Source: Nematopogon swammerdamellus (lineage: Eukaryota; Arthropoda; Insecta; Lepidoptera; Adelidae). From it: a stretch of 64,000 nt of DNA. Of the stretch, positions 33,170-43,846 are shown one piece after another. The stretch spans positions 3,431,739 through 3,495,738 of the forward strand of contig OX336340.1 of the NCBI GenBank assembly GCA_946902875.1, given 5' to 3'. Below the pieces are notes generated by a model. It worked only from the letters and a program-made list of their open reading frames with translations. It was not told the DNA's origin and did no database searches. The position numbers and the translations under genes were made by a program. Position 1 is the stretch's first letter. The number at the start of each line of letters is the position of its first letter.

Positions 33170-33199
33170 GTGAGTACTCACTATTGTACAGCAGCCGGC

Positions 33200-33298
33200 A
33201 TTAAGGCATGGCGCCTAGTTCACCCGGTGTTATGGGCTGACATCACGGATGTAGTAGACGATGTAGCCAACCGTGTCAGTTTCCATACAAAAAAAAAA
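33200..33298 (+). repeat. SINE S1/S2 tail fragment
   Basis: Only the tail ('ggcgcctagttcacccggtg' to 'gtttccatacaaaaaaaa') is present, directly fused to the repeat at 33299. Confidence 0.75.
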
Positions 33299-33820
33299 GC
33301 CTAAGGTTGCACTCCGGGAGTGCCGGCAGAAGTGAAAACTTAAACATCAACGTTGTGCATTTTTGAATATTTTGGAATGGTTAGGGAATAATTTCGCACG
33401 AATTGTTTTATTTGTCAGTATAAAAGTACTATCATTTATGTGGTAAAATACAATATTCATTTAGTTCGCTATCGTAGACAAACATGACAATTTATATTAC
33501 ATAAAAAATTGAACACTACAGAACTATTATAATTATTTTACATCAAAAAGTTTATTTCTCAGAAAAATCAACTTTCATCCATAATTTCAACGAATCTTAC
33601 GCTTTTTCGATCAGGCTACGGATCTGACGCGAGTTTAACATTTTTTTCCTATCTAAAAATAGTGCCAAGCGCCGCTAAAGAAGTTTCGAATCGTACGCTT
33701 TTTCGATAAGGCTACGGATCTGACGCGAGATCTGACGCGAGTTTAACATTTTTTACCCATCTAAAAAAAGTGCCAAGCGCCGCTAAAGAAGTTTTCACTT
33801 CAAAAAAATGATTTTAGGCT
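33299..33820 (+). repeat. Dispersed element, inverted partner at 9880-10270
   Basis: Starts 'gcctaaggttgcactccggg' and ends near 'gattttaggc', with agtgaaaactt and aagttttcact as an internal inverted pair near the ends. A segment of about 60 bp (gatcaggctacggatctgac) is partly duplicated at 33605-33740. Confidence 0.7.
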
Positions 33821-34189
33821 ACAGAACAACGCTACGTCATCGGCGGCCTGAGCTGTGAGCAAAACAGTCAAGCGATGATAAAATAATAATAATAAATTAT
33901 ATTTATTTAAAATTCGTTTTAAGAAATGTGTGAATAAAGATATAATAATATTTATGTCAGCCTGTGCTGTTAACCCTATCTTTTAAAAACATTTCGATTT
34001 TAATATAACTTTCTTCGTGAAAGTACTTTCGAGAAAGTGTCCCAAAAGTGCCGAAACTCGCAAACTTTGCAAGCTTCAGTCGGCACTAACGGCAGGCCTC
34101 ACGCACTCTATGTACTTGCGCGCGCTAATTACCTACCGCCCGGTGGTGGATCTAATTCAGTAGAAATTCGTCAGCCGCGCGAACCATAC

Positions 34190-34376
34190 CTACACGCTCG
34201 CCGACGCAACTGCGCGCAGCTGCAAAGCAATAATCACTTTATACTCGATCGTTTAGGTACATTTTTGCACCCAGTGATTGGCGACGTAAAACAGTAGGCT
34301 ATTAAAGCCGTAGATATGGAACTTTTTCTATGGAGTGATTTATCTGTTACGAAGTAACTATTAAGTAATCTGTGCT
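34190..34376 (-). repeat. Dispersed repeat ending 28 bp before exon 4
   Basis: The complement of about 3030-3210 (shared 'caaagcaataatcactttat', 'gaagtaactatta'). Similarity stops near 34376. Confidence 0.7.
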
Positions 34377-34404
34377 AACGGCCCGCAATGATGATGACAA
34401 CCAG

Positions 34405-34553
34405 GTGACGAAGCTGGACCACCACCGCGGGCCGGTAACCGGCGTGAAGGTGCTGCAGGATGGTGAGATCCTCGCCACCTGCTCCCACGACGGCACCGTC
34501 TGCACATGGAGGACGGACAACTTCACACCGCTCAGCACCGTCGCGGCCGGCAG
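34405..34553 (+). CDS. NWD2: Exon 4: WD40 blade
   Basis: 149 nt, entering on a codon boundary and leaving two bases (AG) that form Arg with exon 5. It reads VTKLDHHRGPVTGVKVLQ, DGEILATCSHDGTVCTW, then TPLSTVAAGR. HH stands for GH; SHDGTVCTW is a good D-W strand. The donor is CGGCAG/gtgcgc. The acceptor (gatgacaaccag/G) is unusually poor: its 28 nt have no pyrimidine tract, and upstream of that is a transposon copy. It is kept because the phase and protein sequence join exons 3 and 5 exactly. Confidence 0.8.
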
Positions 34554-34576
34554 GTGCGCTACGCTTTCCCCTTCCT

Positions 34577-34715
34577 GCCATACATACATACATACATACA
34601 TACATACATACATACATACATACGTACATACATAAATACATACATACATACATACATACATACATACGTACATACATAAATACATACATACATACATACA
34701 TACATACACACATGC
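34577..34715 (+). repeat. Imperfect ACAT microsatellite
   Basis: About 34 tetranucleotides of ACAT type with ACGT and AAAT variants. It starts 24 nt after the exon 4 donor. A second, shorter run is at 35036-35128. Confidence 0.95.
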
Positions 34716-34727
34716 ATACACGAAAAA

Positions 34728-35035
34728 AATTACGTGCATACCTACGCCTGCTGCTTCTCCGTTCGGAACCGGTGTAAAACTGTAGGTCCCTTCCCTTGCC
34801 CCTTACTAGGTGGTAGGCTCAAATTGTAGCCGACTGGGTTGGTACCACCGTACTGGATATAAGATGGCCGCATAGCAGCCTCGGTTGTGTTCTCCTCTAG
34901 TCCAGTATAACCATCAATCCAGTGAAGTCTCCGGTATGGCACCTACCTTCTCGGAGGTGATATTGGCTGGTCGGACCATGTGCCTTGGCCCCGCCGCCGA
35001 CTCAGCCACCCGTACCGGATTACATAAAAAAAAAT
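34728..35035 (+). repeat. SINE S4, headless, flanked by microsatellites
   Basis: Starts in the spacer ('acgtgcatacctacgcctgc') and runs through the module and body to 'ccggattacataaaaaaaaa'. The tRNA-like head has been replaced by microsatellite. Confidence 0.8.
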
Positions 35036-35130
35036 GCATGCATACATACATACATACATCATACATACATACATACACACATGCATGCATGCATGCATAC
35101 ATATATACATACATAATATGCATACATACA

Positions 35131-35340
35131 TTCTACACGCTGTATCCCGACAATCGGGGTGAGCAGAGTAATCGCTGTTGTCCTGCTGGGACTCTTGTAA
35201 ATTAACTATTAAATTAGTTACAATAGCATGGGAAACCGAGACAATATGTAGAGTATGTAAAAACAAGATTCCGTCGTAAAGGGTGACAGACTAGCCAACT
35301 CTCACCTTGACACGGTTCTTCTACCGAGTCATGCAGAAAA
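35131..35340. repeat. S3 fragments in both orientations
   Basis: 35131-35210 is the S3 3' end in reverse ('cccgacaatcggggtgagca'). 35272-35340 is an S3 middle segment in forward orientation ('agccaactctcaccttgaca'). Confidence 0.6.
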
Positions 35341-35432
35341 AGTTACATATAAGGGTTCCGTTTTTGTTTTGAGGTACGGAACCCTAAAAATATAAAAAAG
35401 TTACATATAAGTAGAACAATTCTTTCATTCAG

Positions 35433-35565
35433 GTCACCGATTAACGCGATGGAGATCACCGATGACAACGTGTTCCTCGTGACCCTGGAGGATGACAACG
35501 AGCTACACCTCCGCACCCTGGTCACCGGCACACACCTCCACACACTCAAGCGGCATAAAGCTAAG
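35433..35565 (+). CDS. NWD2: Exon 5: WD40 blade
   Basis: 133 nt. The acceptor is tttcattcag/G and the donor GCTAAG/gtatga. The first base completes the Arg from exon 4; it ends on a codon boundary. It reads SPINAMEITDDNVFLVTLE, DDNELHLRTLVTG, THLHTLKRHKAK. The blade lacks Trp (LHL in place of VWD) and is followed by RH in place of GH for the next blade. Its last 55 nt and its donor are the seed of the 114-bp array immediately downstream. Confidence 0.85.
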
Positions 35566-37094
35566 GTATGAACTGTAGCTGTCCCTTCCCTTGCCCCTCA
35601 CTAGGTGGTAGGCTTAAACGGTAGCCGCACCCTGGTCACCGGCACACACCTCCACACACTCAAGCGGCATTAAGCTAAGGTATGAACTGTAGCTGTCCCT
35701 TCCCTTGCCCCTCACCAGGTGGGAGGCTCAAACAGCAGCCGCACCCTCATCACCGGCACACACCTCCACACACTCAAGCGGCATAAAGCTAAGGTATAAA
35801 CTGTAGCTGCCCCTTCCCTTGCCCCTCACTAGGTGGTAGGCTCAAACGGTAGCCGCACCCTGGTCACCGGCACACACCTCCACACACTCAAGCGGCATAA
35901 AGCTAAGGTATGAACTGTAGCTGTCCCTTCCCTTGCCCCTCACTAGGTGGTAGGCTCAAACGGTAGCCGCACCCTGGTCACCGGCACACACCTCCACACA
36001 CTCAAGCGGCATAAAACTAAGGTATGAACTGTAGCTGTCCCTTCCCTTGCCCCTCACTAAGGTGGTAGGATCAAACGTACCCGCACCCTGGTCACCGGCA
36101 CACACCTCCACACACTCAAGCGGCATAAAGCTAAGGTATGAACTGTAGCTGCCCCTCCCTTGCCCCTCACCAGGTGGTAGGATCAAATCGTAGCTACACC
36201 CAGGTCACCGGCACACACCTCCACACACTCAAGCGGCATTAAGCTAAGGTATGAACTGTAGCTGTCCCTTCCCTTGCCCCTCACTAAGGTAGTAGGATCA
36301 AACGTAGCCGCACCCTGATCACCGGCACACACCTCCACACACGCAAGCGGCATAAAGCTAAGGTATGAACTGTAGCTGTCCCTTCCCTTGCCCCTCACTA
36401 GGTGGTAGGCTCAAACGGTAGCCGCACCCTGGTCACCGGCACACACCTCCACACACTCAAGCGGCATAAAGCTAAGGTATGAACTGTAGCTGTCCCTTCC
36501 CTTGCCCCTCACTAGGTGGTAGGCTCAAACGGTAGCCGCACCCTGGTCACCGGCACACACCTCCACACACTCAAGCGGCATAAAACTAAGGTATGAACTG
36601 TAGCTGTCCCTTCCCTTGCCCCTCACTAAGGTGGTAGGATCAAACGTACCCGCACCCTGGTCACCGGCACACACCTCCACACACTCAAGCGGCATAAAGC
36701 TAAGGTATGAACTGTAGCTGCCCCTCCCTTGCCCCTCACCAGGTGGTAGTATCAAATCGTAGCTACACCCAGGTCACCGGCACACACCTCCACACACTCA
36801 AGCGGCATTAAGCTAAGGTATGAACTGTAGCTGTCCCTTCCCTTGCCCCTCACTAAGGTAGTAGGATCAAACGTAGCCGCACCCTGATCACCGGCACACA
36901 CCTCCACACACGCAAGCGGCATAAAGCTAAGGTATGAACTGTAGCTGTCCCTTCCCTTGCCCCTCACCAGGTGGTAGGCTCAAACAGTAGCCGCACCCTG
37001 ATCACCGGCACACACCTCCACACACTCAAGCAGCATAAAACTAAGGTATGAACTGTAGCTGTGCCTTCTCTTGCCTGCCCCTCACTCAAATTGC
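35511..37094 (+). repeat. 14-unit, 114-bp array of exon 5 end, donor and SINE module
   Basis: Unit starts (ccgcaccc or variant): 35511 (real exon), 35625, 35739, 35853, 35967, 36081, 36194, 36308, 36422, 36536, 36650, 36763, 36877, 36991. Each unit has 55 nt of exon 5, the donor aag/gta(t/a), then SINE module (tgtcccttcccttgcccctc, actaggtggtaggctcaaac). The last unit runs into S4 body (ccgactgtattggtaccacc), showing that the array grew where an S4 copy sat just after the donor. A 569-bp, five-unit block is itself duplicated: 35956-36398 equals 36525-36967 apart from single-base differences. Confidence 0.93.
35719..37045 (+). other. Candidate 75-nt cassette exons inside the array
   Basis: In six units the SINE pyrimidine tract ends in CAG or TAG exactly 75 nt before the duplicated donor: 35719-35793, 35833-35907, 35947-36021, 36402-36476, 36516-36590 and 36971-37045. 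Each is 25 codons with no stop (V-V/G-G-S-N, then SRTL-V/I-TGTHLHTLKRHK) and has phase 0 at both ends, matching the exon 5/exon 6 junction. The first unit (35605-35679) has an in-frame TAA, and units with 'actaaggt' are one base short. Use as exons is unproven. Confidence 0.5.
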
Positions 37095-37403
37095 AGCCGA
37101 CTGTATTGGTACCACCGTACTGGACGTAAGATGACCGCGTACCGGCTCTCGGCGCTGTAACTCAGATCTCCACCAGACCATCGGTAATTTTCGGTTACAT
37201 TACATACACAGTAACCATATAAGGCAGCTATATCCTGATTTAGTTCATACCTCTTTATCCTAAGCCTACTTCAATAGTATGCTCTCAGAGTAATAATAGC
37301 TATAGACCTCGCGTACTCTACCTCTTGGTACGTAAGTGAAGTGTGTAAGGAGATGTTCCATACAACTAGCCTAATAAATAAGGAGGAATTTCTATAACCT
37401 ATC

Positions 37404-38355
37404 CAGTGGCGGCTGGTGACTTCAGTGACCGGTAGTGCGCTAAGTACCTACCTACTTAAATACCAAATTACCCAACACATTCCCCTCATGCTATTTTAAG
37501 ATCGGGACTTCCGATTTTTTTAAATGCCTTCGTTTAATAAATTATGTACGTACCTAGTATGAATATTCTCAAGACACTCAATGAGTTGCAAAAAACAAGA
37601 AAAGAAATCCAAACAACTTTTTAACTAATTTTAGTACCTTTATGAACACATCCATAGATCACAACACTACTGCAGCTTTAAAAAAGAAAACAGTAGTAAT
37701 GCCCCAAAAATACTAAAAAAAATATATAAAAAAAATAAAAGCATTTGAAAAGTAGGAATTGAACCCGGGATCACCTGATTGTAAAGCCTTACCTTTAACA
37801 AACGCTTAGGCAAATATCGGCACCACTTAATTCACAGTATCACACAGAAAACACAAAACCTAACCATATCACATTTTAAATATTCGCGCGCTAACGGGTA
37901 TGGACATCACATGACAGCGCGCTGACTCTAGCTAGACAGACGGACCCGTGCAAAACGAATCGCTCGCGACGCGACGCGTCGCACGCGCGGCTATTCACGA
38001 TATAGCGTCCTTGTTTGGCGCTCGTGCACCGCACGCAGAACTCCATTTCGGCCCATACTGTTTCTATGACGTATCTTTGTCTCACGCGCCAGCGGTGTTT
38101 TGCCGATCTCCATACATTCAGCATGGGAGACCTGCGTGCGCTCTCCGATTCCGCACGGGGCGCGCGTTTACTCGCAAAAAAGTGTCTTGTGATCTATAAA
38201 ATAAGGTCGAATTCACATTCGTATTTATTTGGAGTACGATCTTTATGGTTTTAATGTAGGTATATTGTAAGATATTATTTATTTTGAGTGAAGTGAAGAC
38301 TTCTCGTGGTATGGTAGTGCGGCGCACGAGCGCACTTTAGGACCAGCCGCCAGTG
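37404..38355. mobile_element. hAT-type MITE, 952 bp, 8-bp target duplication
   Basis: Ends are inverted (cagtggcggctggt at 37404; accagccgccagtg ending at 38355), and the element is bracketed by AACCTATC at 37396-37403 and 38356-38363. CAG-starting ends and an 8-bp duplication are the hallmarks of hAT transposons. No transposase-like frame; the interior includes a tRNA-like 'gaattgaacccgggatcacc' stretch near 37757. Confidence 0.85.
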
Positions 38356-38419
38356 AACCTATCCATCTATATGTGGGTGTGTTTCCCGAATCCTTTAACC
38401 TGAAAGCACGTCGCACTAT

Positions 38420-38832
38420 GCGACCGTTGGAGGCTGACCGTGGTTCGGATTCCACGTAAAACTGTTGGCCCGTTACCTTGGGTGGGTAGGGTTTGTACTA
38501 CCGCCCGCCCGGGTTGTTGGTACCACCGCACTGAATGAAACGTCTGTCGAAACTGTAAATAGTTCGTTTTTTTCATCCAGTTCAGTGCAGCCGACATTAA
38601 ATAAGAGAAGCACTGACTTGGCACCTAGTTCACCCAAGGTTATGGGCTGACATCACGGATGTTGTAGTTTAAGTAGCCAACCGTGTCAGTTCGTTTTTTT
38701 CATCCAGTTCAGTGCAGCCGACATTAAATAAGAGAAGCACTGACTTGGCACCTAGTTCACCCAAGGTTATGGGCTGACATCACGGATGTTGTAGTTTAAG
38801 TAGCCAACCGTGTCAGTTTCTATAAAAAAAAA
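38420..38832 (+). repeat. SINE S1, headless, with duplicated tail
   Basis: Begins at 'gaccgttggaggctgaccgt' and continues through the module. The block from 'tcgtttttttcatccagttc' to 'aaccgtgtcagtt' is duplicated in tandem (38565-38690 and 38690-38815) with identical private variants, so the duplication is recent. Confidence 0.8.
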
Positions 38833-38955
38833 CTTGCAAAATGCTAAATATGCTAAATGTGAAAATATGACGAATCCGAATGCAGTGTACTGTCTATCAA
38901 TGACGAATAAAGAATAAAAAATTGGGTGTCTGTAAAGTCGGTTTACGGACGATAG

Positions 38956-39285
38956 TTTTACGTGATAACGTCATAAAGTGGTAAGACTACTTTAAATTTC
39001 TGCTGCCCTCGTACTTTAGACATGAATATTCTAAATTTGAAATCTTTTCCGACCGGCCAGATGCGCTTAGTATATAATGGTACGAGTAACCTCCTTTTAA
39101 TTTCTGCTGCCCTGGTACTTTAGAACCAGAGAGATAAATGTATACAAGCCGACGCTTGAGCCGATTGTGCCTCTCTATCGCTTGTTACGCGCTCTCGCTT
39201 GCACACACAGGCTCAGATGGAACGTGACACTTTTTCGTGCATGCAGCCGGTGTTCATCAATTTATAAGACGTTATCACGTCAAAA
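38956..39285. mobile_element. MITE with acgtgataacgtc ends
   Basis: Ends ttttacgtgataacgtc (38956-38972) and gacgttatcacgtcaaaa (to 39285) are inverted. The body has a duplicated 'aatttctgctgccct' segment at about 38996 and 39099. No coding sequence. Confidence 0.65.
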
Positions 39286-39552
39286 ATAAAGCCTGCATGT
39301 GTATCCTTACACATGTGACTTTATTATACCCGTCTTACTCCTAATATTCTGATAGGCGCGCTCTATATGGTTTAGTATTGTTACTCTGAGAGATTGCCCT
39401 TTGGCAAAACCGCTTTCGAAACTTGAGAAGCGAGTTCGTTGAGCAACTTAATCAAAGAGTTTGGTTTCAGCCGAACGAATCGAGAAGAAATTTTCATTAA
39501 CCTGGCTCATGTTCGCGGTTGGTTTTTTATTAGAAATTCTTTTGAAATTTAA

Positions 39553-39665
39553 CCATGACATGGCGATACGGAACGCTCGGTGCGCGAGTTCGACTCGCAC
39601 TTGGCCGGTTTTTTTTTAAACTGACACGGTTGGCTACATCTACTACATCCTCCATGTCACCCTTT
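39553..39665. repeat. End of a 'gttccgta' element joined to a SINE tail scrap
   Basis: 39553-39616 is the 3' end ('gactcgcacttggccggttt'). 39617-39665 is a reverse S1/S2 tail start ('actgacacggttggctacat'). Confidence 0.65.
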
Positions 39666-39904
39666 CGCAGCGGGGCCGGGCGTCGCGGTGGAGTAGTGGA
39701 CTGTATGTTGGTTGTGGCGGGTAGATGACGAAAACTCGTAGCCTCGGAAAAAAGATGTATTGCAGAGGAGATACAGCGGTGAATAGAAAGATATTTTAGC
39801 GAGCATTTATGTTAATTCTAGACCTATCAGTAGTGACGTTACATTACTGTTGACCAATCACAGCTCGCCTGTGTCGCCATTACCTCGGCGCCCCAGGCCG
39901 CTTT

Positions 39905-40065
39905 CACAGGAAGTGTCTATTCGTAGGTGTATACCTGCATGCAGGTATACCTACGAATAGCCCTGTCCGATCGGGAATGTCTATTCGTAGGTATACCTAC
40001 GAATAGCCCTGCCCGATCGGGAATGTCTATTCGTAGGTAATCCTGCATGCAGGTATGCAAACTGC
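39905..40065. repeat. Tandem palindromes
   Basis: 39917-39960 is a near-perfect 44-bp palindrome (one 2-nt bulge). 39981-40006 is a perfect 26-bp palindrome with half-site ctattcgtaggta. A further half-palindrome follows at 40026-40058. They are separated by 'gatcgggaatgt'-type spacers. The same bracket sequence (tacctacgaatagccctgcc) returns at about 40685. Confidence 0.8.
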
Positions 40066-40720
40066 ACTATGGGAGTTTTCAACGAAACGTAACAAAAACG
40101 ACATGCGCCGCCTCAACATTAGGTTAGGGTTAAATTATAGAAGATGCGTCGCGTAGCCTACGAATACCTCATACCTGCGAATAGCACTGTCCCGCCCGCT
40201 TGGTAAGTCTATTCGTAGGAAATCAAATACATGGTGCGGCGCGAAAACTTGCTGATTTGTATTTCGCGCCAAGCGGCGAGGTGGGGTCGGGAAAGACTCG
40301 TTCGAAACACGAAATCATGAAGTTTTGTTATCCGCATAGTCAGTTCGCGCCATGAATTGGACCAACGAGCAGCGCGCGTATGCCGTCGAGGCGTACTTTT
40401 TTACTGGCCGTTCCAGCGCCTCATGTCATGTCAACAGTCATGTCAACTCAGTGCATCGACAATGAGGACCGTCATTTGACAGATATCATCTTCAAAACTA
40501 TTTAATAAAAAAAATTTGATGATTTATGTTACAAAAAAAATAAATTACAGTGATATCTCTACTACTTTTTTTTTTATTGACTTTTCAAATCAGCAAGTTT
40601 CCGCGCCGCACCCTGTAGGACACTCCCAGTTCTTAGTTAATAATCTCTGTTTGGCATATCTACGAGTTCTTAATTAATAATCTATGTTTGGCGTACCTAC
40701 GAATAGCCCTGCCCGCTTTC
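40066..40720. repeat. Nested repeat block bracketed by cctacgaatag
   Basis: The bracket occurs at about 40158-40187, 40205-40220 and 40680-40700. Inside is the MITE-like 'cgccgcctcaacattaggtt' also seen inverted near 2600. No exon. Confidence 0.45.
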
Positions 40721-40744
40721 ACACGGGTTGAGCTGACCATCGTT

Positions 40745-40905
40745 CGGTACGAAACACAGCCCATAACACCTTGGTGAACTAGATGCCATGTCAGTGCTTC
40801 CCTTCGGTAGTGCCGGCTACACTGGACTGGACGCAAAACACGAACTATTTTTCCATAGCCTTTTCAAGCGACCTTTCATTCAGTTCTGCGTTTGAAGATA
40901 GTACG
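40745..40905 (-). repeat. SINE S1/S2 body fragment
   Basis: The complement of 'gtgttttgcgtccagtccag' and neighbouring body blocks. Lacks head and tail. Confidence 0.65.
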
Positions 40906-41929
40906 ATCATTGACCCCGTACAATGCAAGTTACCTACTGTTACACACAGGTTAATTAGGTAGCAAACATGTTTTGTTAAATTTCTCGAAAAGTAATGCTA
41001 AAAACATATAATTTTTTTTGGCGTAACGTGTTTATTTGAGTGTCTATGTAACCCTCCCGAATTTTTTGACATAAATAACGAAGCACTTATATACACTGGA
41101 TTATGTAAACAATTCGTAGTGGCCATGTTAACTTCGCCGATTATCCCCTCATTGCATCAGACAGCCCCATTAGCTAAAACTGCCTCGGAGTTTCCCGGCC
41201 TCCATTGCGGGTCTCAACTAAGAACCCTTAATTTTCCTCATTTCGCTGAAACGTGTTAAGTTACGCGCTATCTGGCTGGTCCGATCTCTCTCGTGCTGTG
41301 TGGGTGAGTTTTCGCGTATGCGGGCGCGACTAGGGTTACCAGATGGAAAATTCAAAAAGCCCAATTTCCATAGAAAAATCCTGACATTTTGATGCAAACG
41401 TAATTACCTTTCAAATAGTTGTTTATGCTTTGGCGCGGGGGCAGGACTCACTGGTCGAACTGCATTTCATCTAAATTTTCAAACTTAATTTCATATCAAC
41501 TCAAACGCCAACCAAAGATGGTAAAAATCTATATGTAATTTAAGCTTATTTAATTTGCCAAATATTACCAAAGTTGTTGGTAAAGATCGTTATATGTTTC
41601 TGTTTAAGTATATTGTGCTGTGTAATTTTCTCTAATTAGTAATTACATTACCGTTTGTATAAATTTCTAATAATAAAATAAAATTAAAAAAAAAATGTGC
41701 TGTACTTCATTGAAGAATCGAAAAATTCTGACAGTTCAAAAATCCGGCCGCAATCCTGACAAGAGCCTAAAAATCCTGACATGTCACGACAAATCCTGAC
41801 GTATGGTAAATTGGTAACCCTAGGCACGACTGAATGTGCGGATGGAGGACGTAGAACCATGTCGAATTTTTGAAAGACTTTATCAAGCGGGACGTCAACC
41901 ATTGCAGGATGTAGTATTTGTATGATGAA
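40906..41929. other. Intron sequence, nothing recognised
   Basis: AT-rich with no splice-flanked coding segment. The phrase 'aatcctgac' recurs loosely around 41380, 41750 and 41790, which may be an old repeat split in two. Confidence 0.35.
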
Positions 41930-42120
41930 CTACCAATCGGTTTCGCAGATCTTTCCTCCACATAACTGGTAAACTCTGGAACGCTCTCCCTGCCCACATA
42001 TTTCCCCCCAAGTATAGTCTCGGGTCCTTCAAGTGATACAGCCACCGGACGTACGGACGGACGGGCGGACGGACGGACGGACAGACGGACAGACGACGTA
42101 GGCTTAGTTATAGGCTTCCG
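41930..42120 (+). repeat. LINE tail fragment and GGAC minisatellite
   Basis: 41930-42035 matches the LINE C-terminal/3' region (cagatctttcctccacataa, agtctcgggtccttcaag). 42050-42095 is a run of ggac/cgga repeats adjoining the end of a 'gttccgta'-type element. Confidence 0.6.
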
Positions 42121-42699
42121 TACGCGGTACGGAAAGCAAATAATGGTTTAGGCCAATGTAGAGACAGTAACACGCGCGTGACCGTATCGTGTGACAGACA
42201 GATTAAAAATGAGACTCTCACCCATAAGAGTTTCCTTTTACAATATATTTATTTTACAGTATATTTCTTTTACAGTACATAAACATAAAGTGCTCGTGAT
42301 AACGGGCCAAACGTTTGGCCCGAAAAGTCGAGCCACACAGCCACATGAAGGACGTTAGTGCAAAACTATTTAAAAATAACATGGGACATAAAATATTGCT
42401 CACATTTAATTAAATGTCTTTTCTTTTCGCAATATTCGTATTAAAAATATGAGCTAATAAAATATTTTCAAATTACTTACTATGAAAACATTCAAATAAA
42501 TTGTATGACATAGAAATGAGAATTCGAAATGAAACACCTACAACAGATTGGACGCTTTTATTTCTATTGATAAAAATTTATCTAGGAATATTGGGATAGC
42601 TAAAACAAATTTTCTCCTTTTAACCGACTTCATTCAGTGTATTTTAATCAAACTACCTTTAGTAGTTTAAATCAAATACATTAATTACATTTAAGTACT

Positions 42700-43135
42700 T
42701 TTTTTTTTTTTTTATGGAAACTGACACCTTTGTGGCTACATCACCTACAACATCCGTGATGTCAGCCCATAACACCGGGTGAACTAGGTGTCATGTCAGT
42801 GCTTCCCTTCATTTCGCGCCGGCTACACTGAACTGGACGGAAAACACGAACTATTTACATAGCCGTTTCGACCGACGTTTCGCTTAGAGCGGTGGTACCA
42901 ACCCGGCCGGGATAAACCCTACCACCTAGTAAGGTAAGAAGAAGAAGGGTGAACTAGGTGGTAGAACCCTACCACCTAGTTCACCTTGTGTTATGGGCTG
43001 ACATCACGGATGTTGTAGGTGATGTAGCCAACCGTGTCAGGTTCCATAAAAAAAAAAAAAAAAAAAAAAGAAGGGACCTACAGTTTAACGTGGAATCCGA
43101 ACCACGGTCAGCCTCCAACGGTCGGGCGGTCAACG
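42700..43135 (-). repeat. SINE S1 with a second tail inserted in reverse
   Basis: An S1 copy in minus orientation runs from 42700 to the module at about 42945. A plus-oriented tail (42970-43068, ending in about 21 A) intervenes, then S1 minus resumes ('gggacctacagtttaacgtg') to 43135. The reverse tail landed inside the SINE module. Confidence 0.75.
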
Positions 43136-43506
43136 GTCCATTAATTTGAACAGGGCAATCTTCGTTTTCTGAAAAAAAAAACTATTTATGGGAAATACGT
43201 TTATGTTTTCGTCTAATGTAAAATCTTACCGCGGGGTGGCGCCGCTAGGGTTGCCACGTGCCCGGGATTTCCGGGACTGTCCCGGGCTAGGCTCCAATGT
43301 CCCGTGTCCCGGGCGAAGGATCATTTTGTCCCGCGAGAGTGCAATTTGTCCCGGGAAGAAAAATATGTTTGTGAATACGACTTGACGTCGCAAAGGAGCC
43401 GGCGAACAGAAGTCCAGATGCTGATAAGTTACTCAAATTAGCAACTCACAAGAAATATGATAATTTGTAAAGAAAGATTCTGTTTTCATTTTAGTGTAGT
43501 GTTGTA

Positions 43507-43846
43507 CCGTGTGGGCCCGGTACTTAAAAAGAATAGCCTCACTGCATCTCTCCCCGTGCATGTCGTAAAAGGCGACTAAGGGATAAGGACAAGATGCCGT
43601 GCTAAAGGGCGACAGGCTCGCCACCTCTGACCTTGGCACGGTACTTCCACCGAGTCATGCAGCAGGTGGGTCTTCGTGCCTTACTTGCTGCTTGATCGAT
43701 TGAATCTTGTTCGAATAATTTGCGAAACGTGGTGGTCGGTGTTGTGCTGTAATTTACCAAAGTTCTTGCAGCACAACACCGATTACTCTGCTTACCCCAA
43801 TTGTCCGGATTCAGCGTGTGTGATATGTATATGTGTGTATGTATGT
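43507..43846 (+). repeat. SINE family S3, full-length reference copy
   Basis: Head 'gtgtgggcccggtacttaaa', 'gtcgtaaaaggcgactaagg', 'aagggcgacaggctcgccac', 'ttacttgctgcttgatcgat', 'caacaccgattactctgctt', ending in a TATG/TGTG microsatellite. Confidence 0.85.

Noticed and set aside
34347..34777. Frames of repeated Cys-Met-Tyr-Val or Ile-His-Thr-Tyr
   Set aside because: Translation of the ACAT microsatellite next to exon 4.
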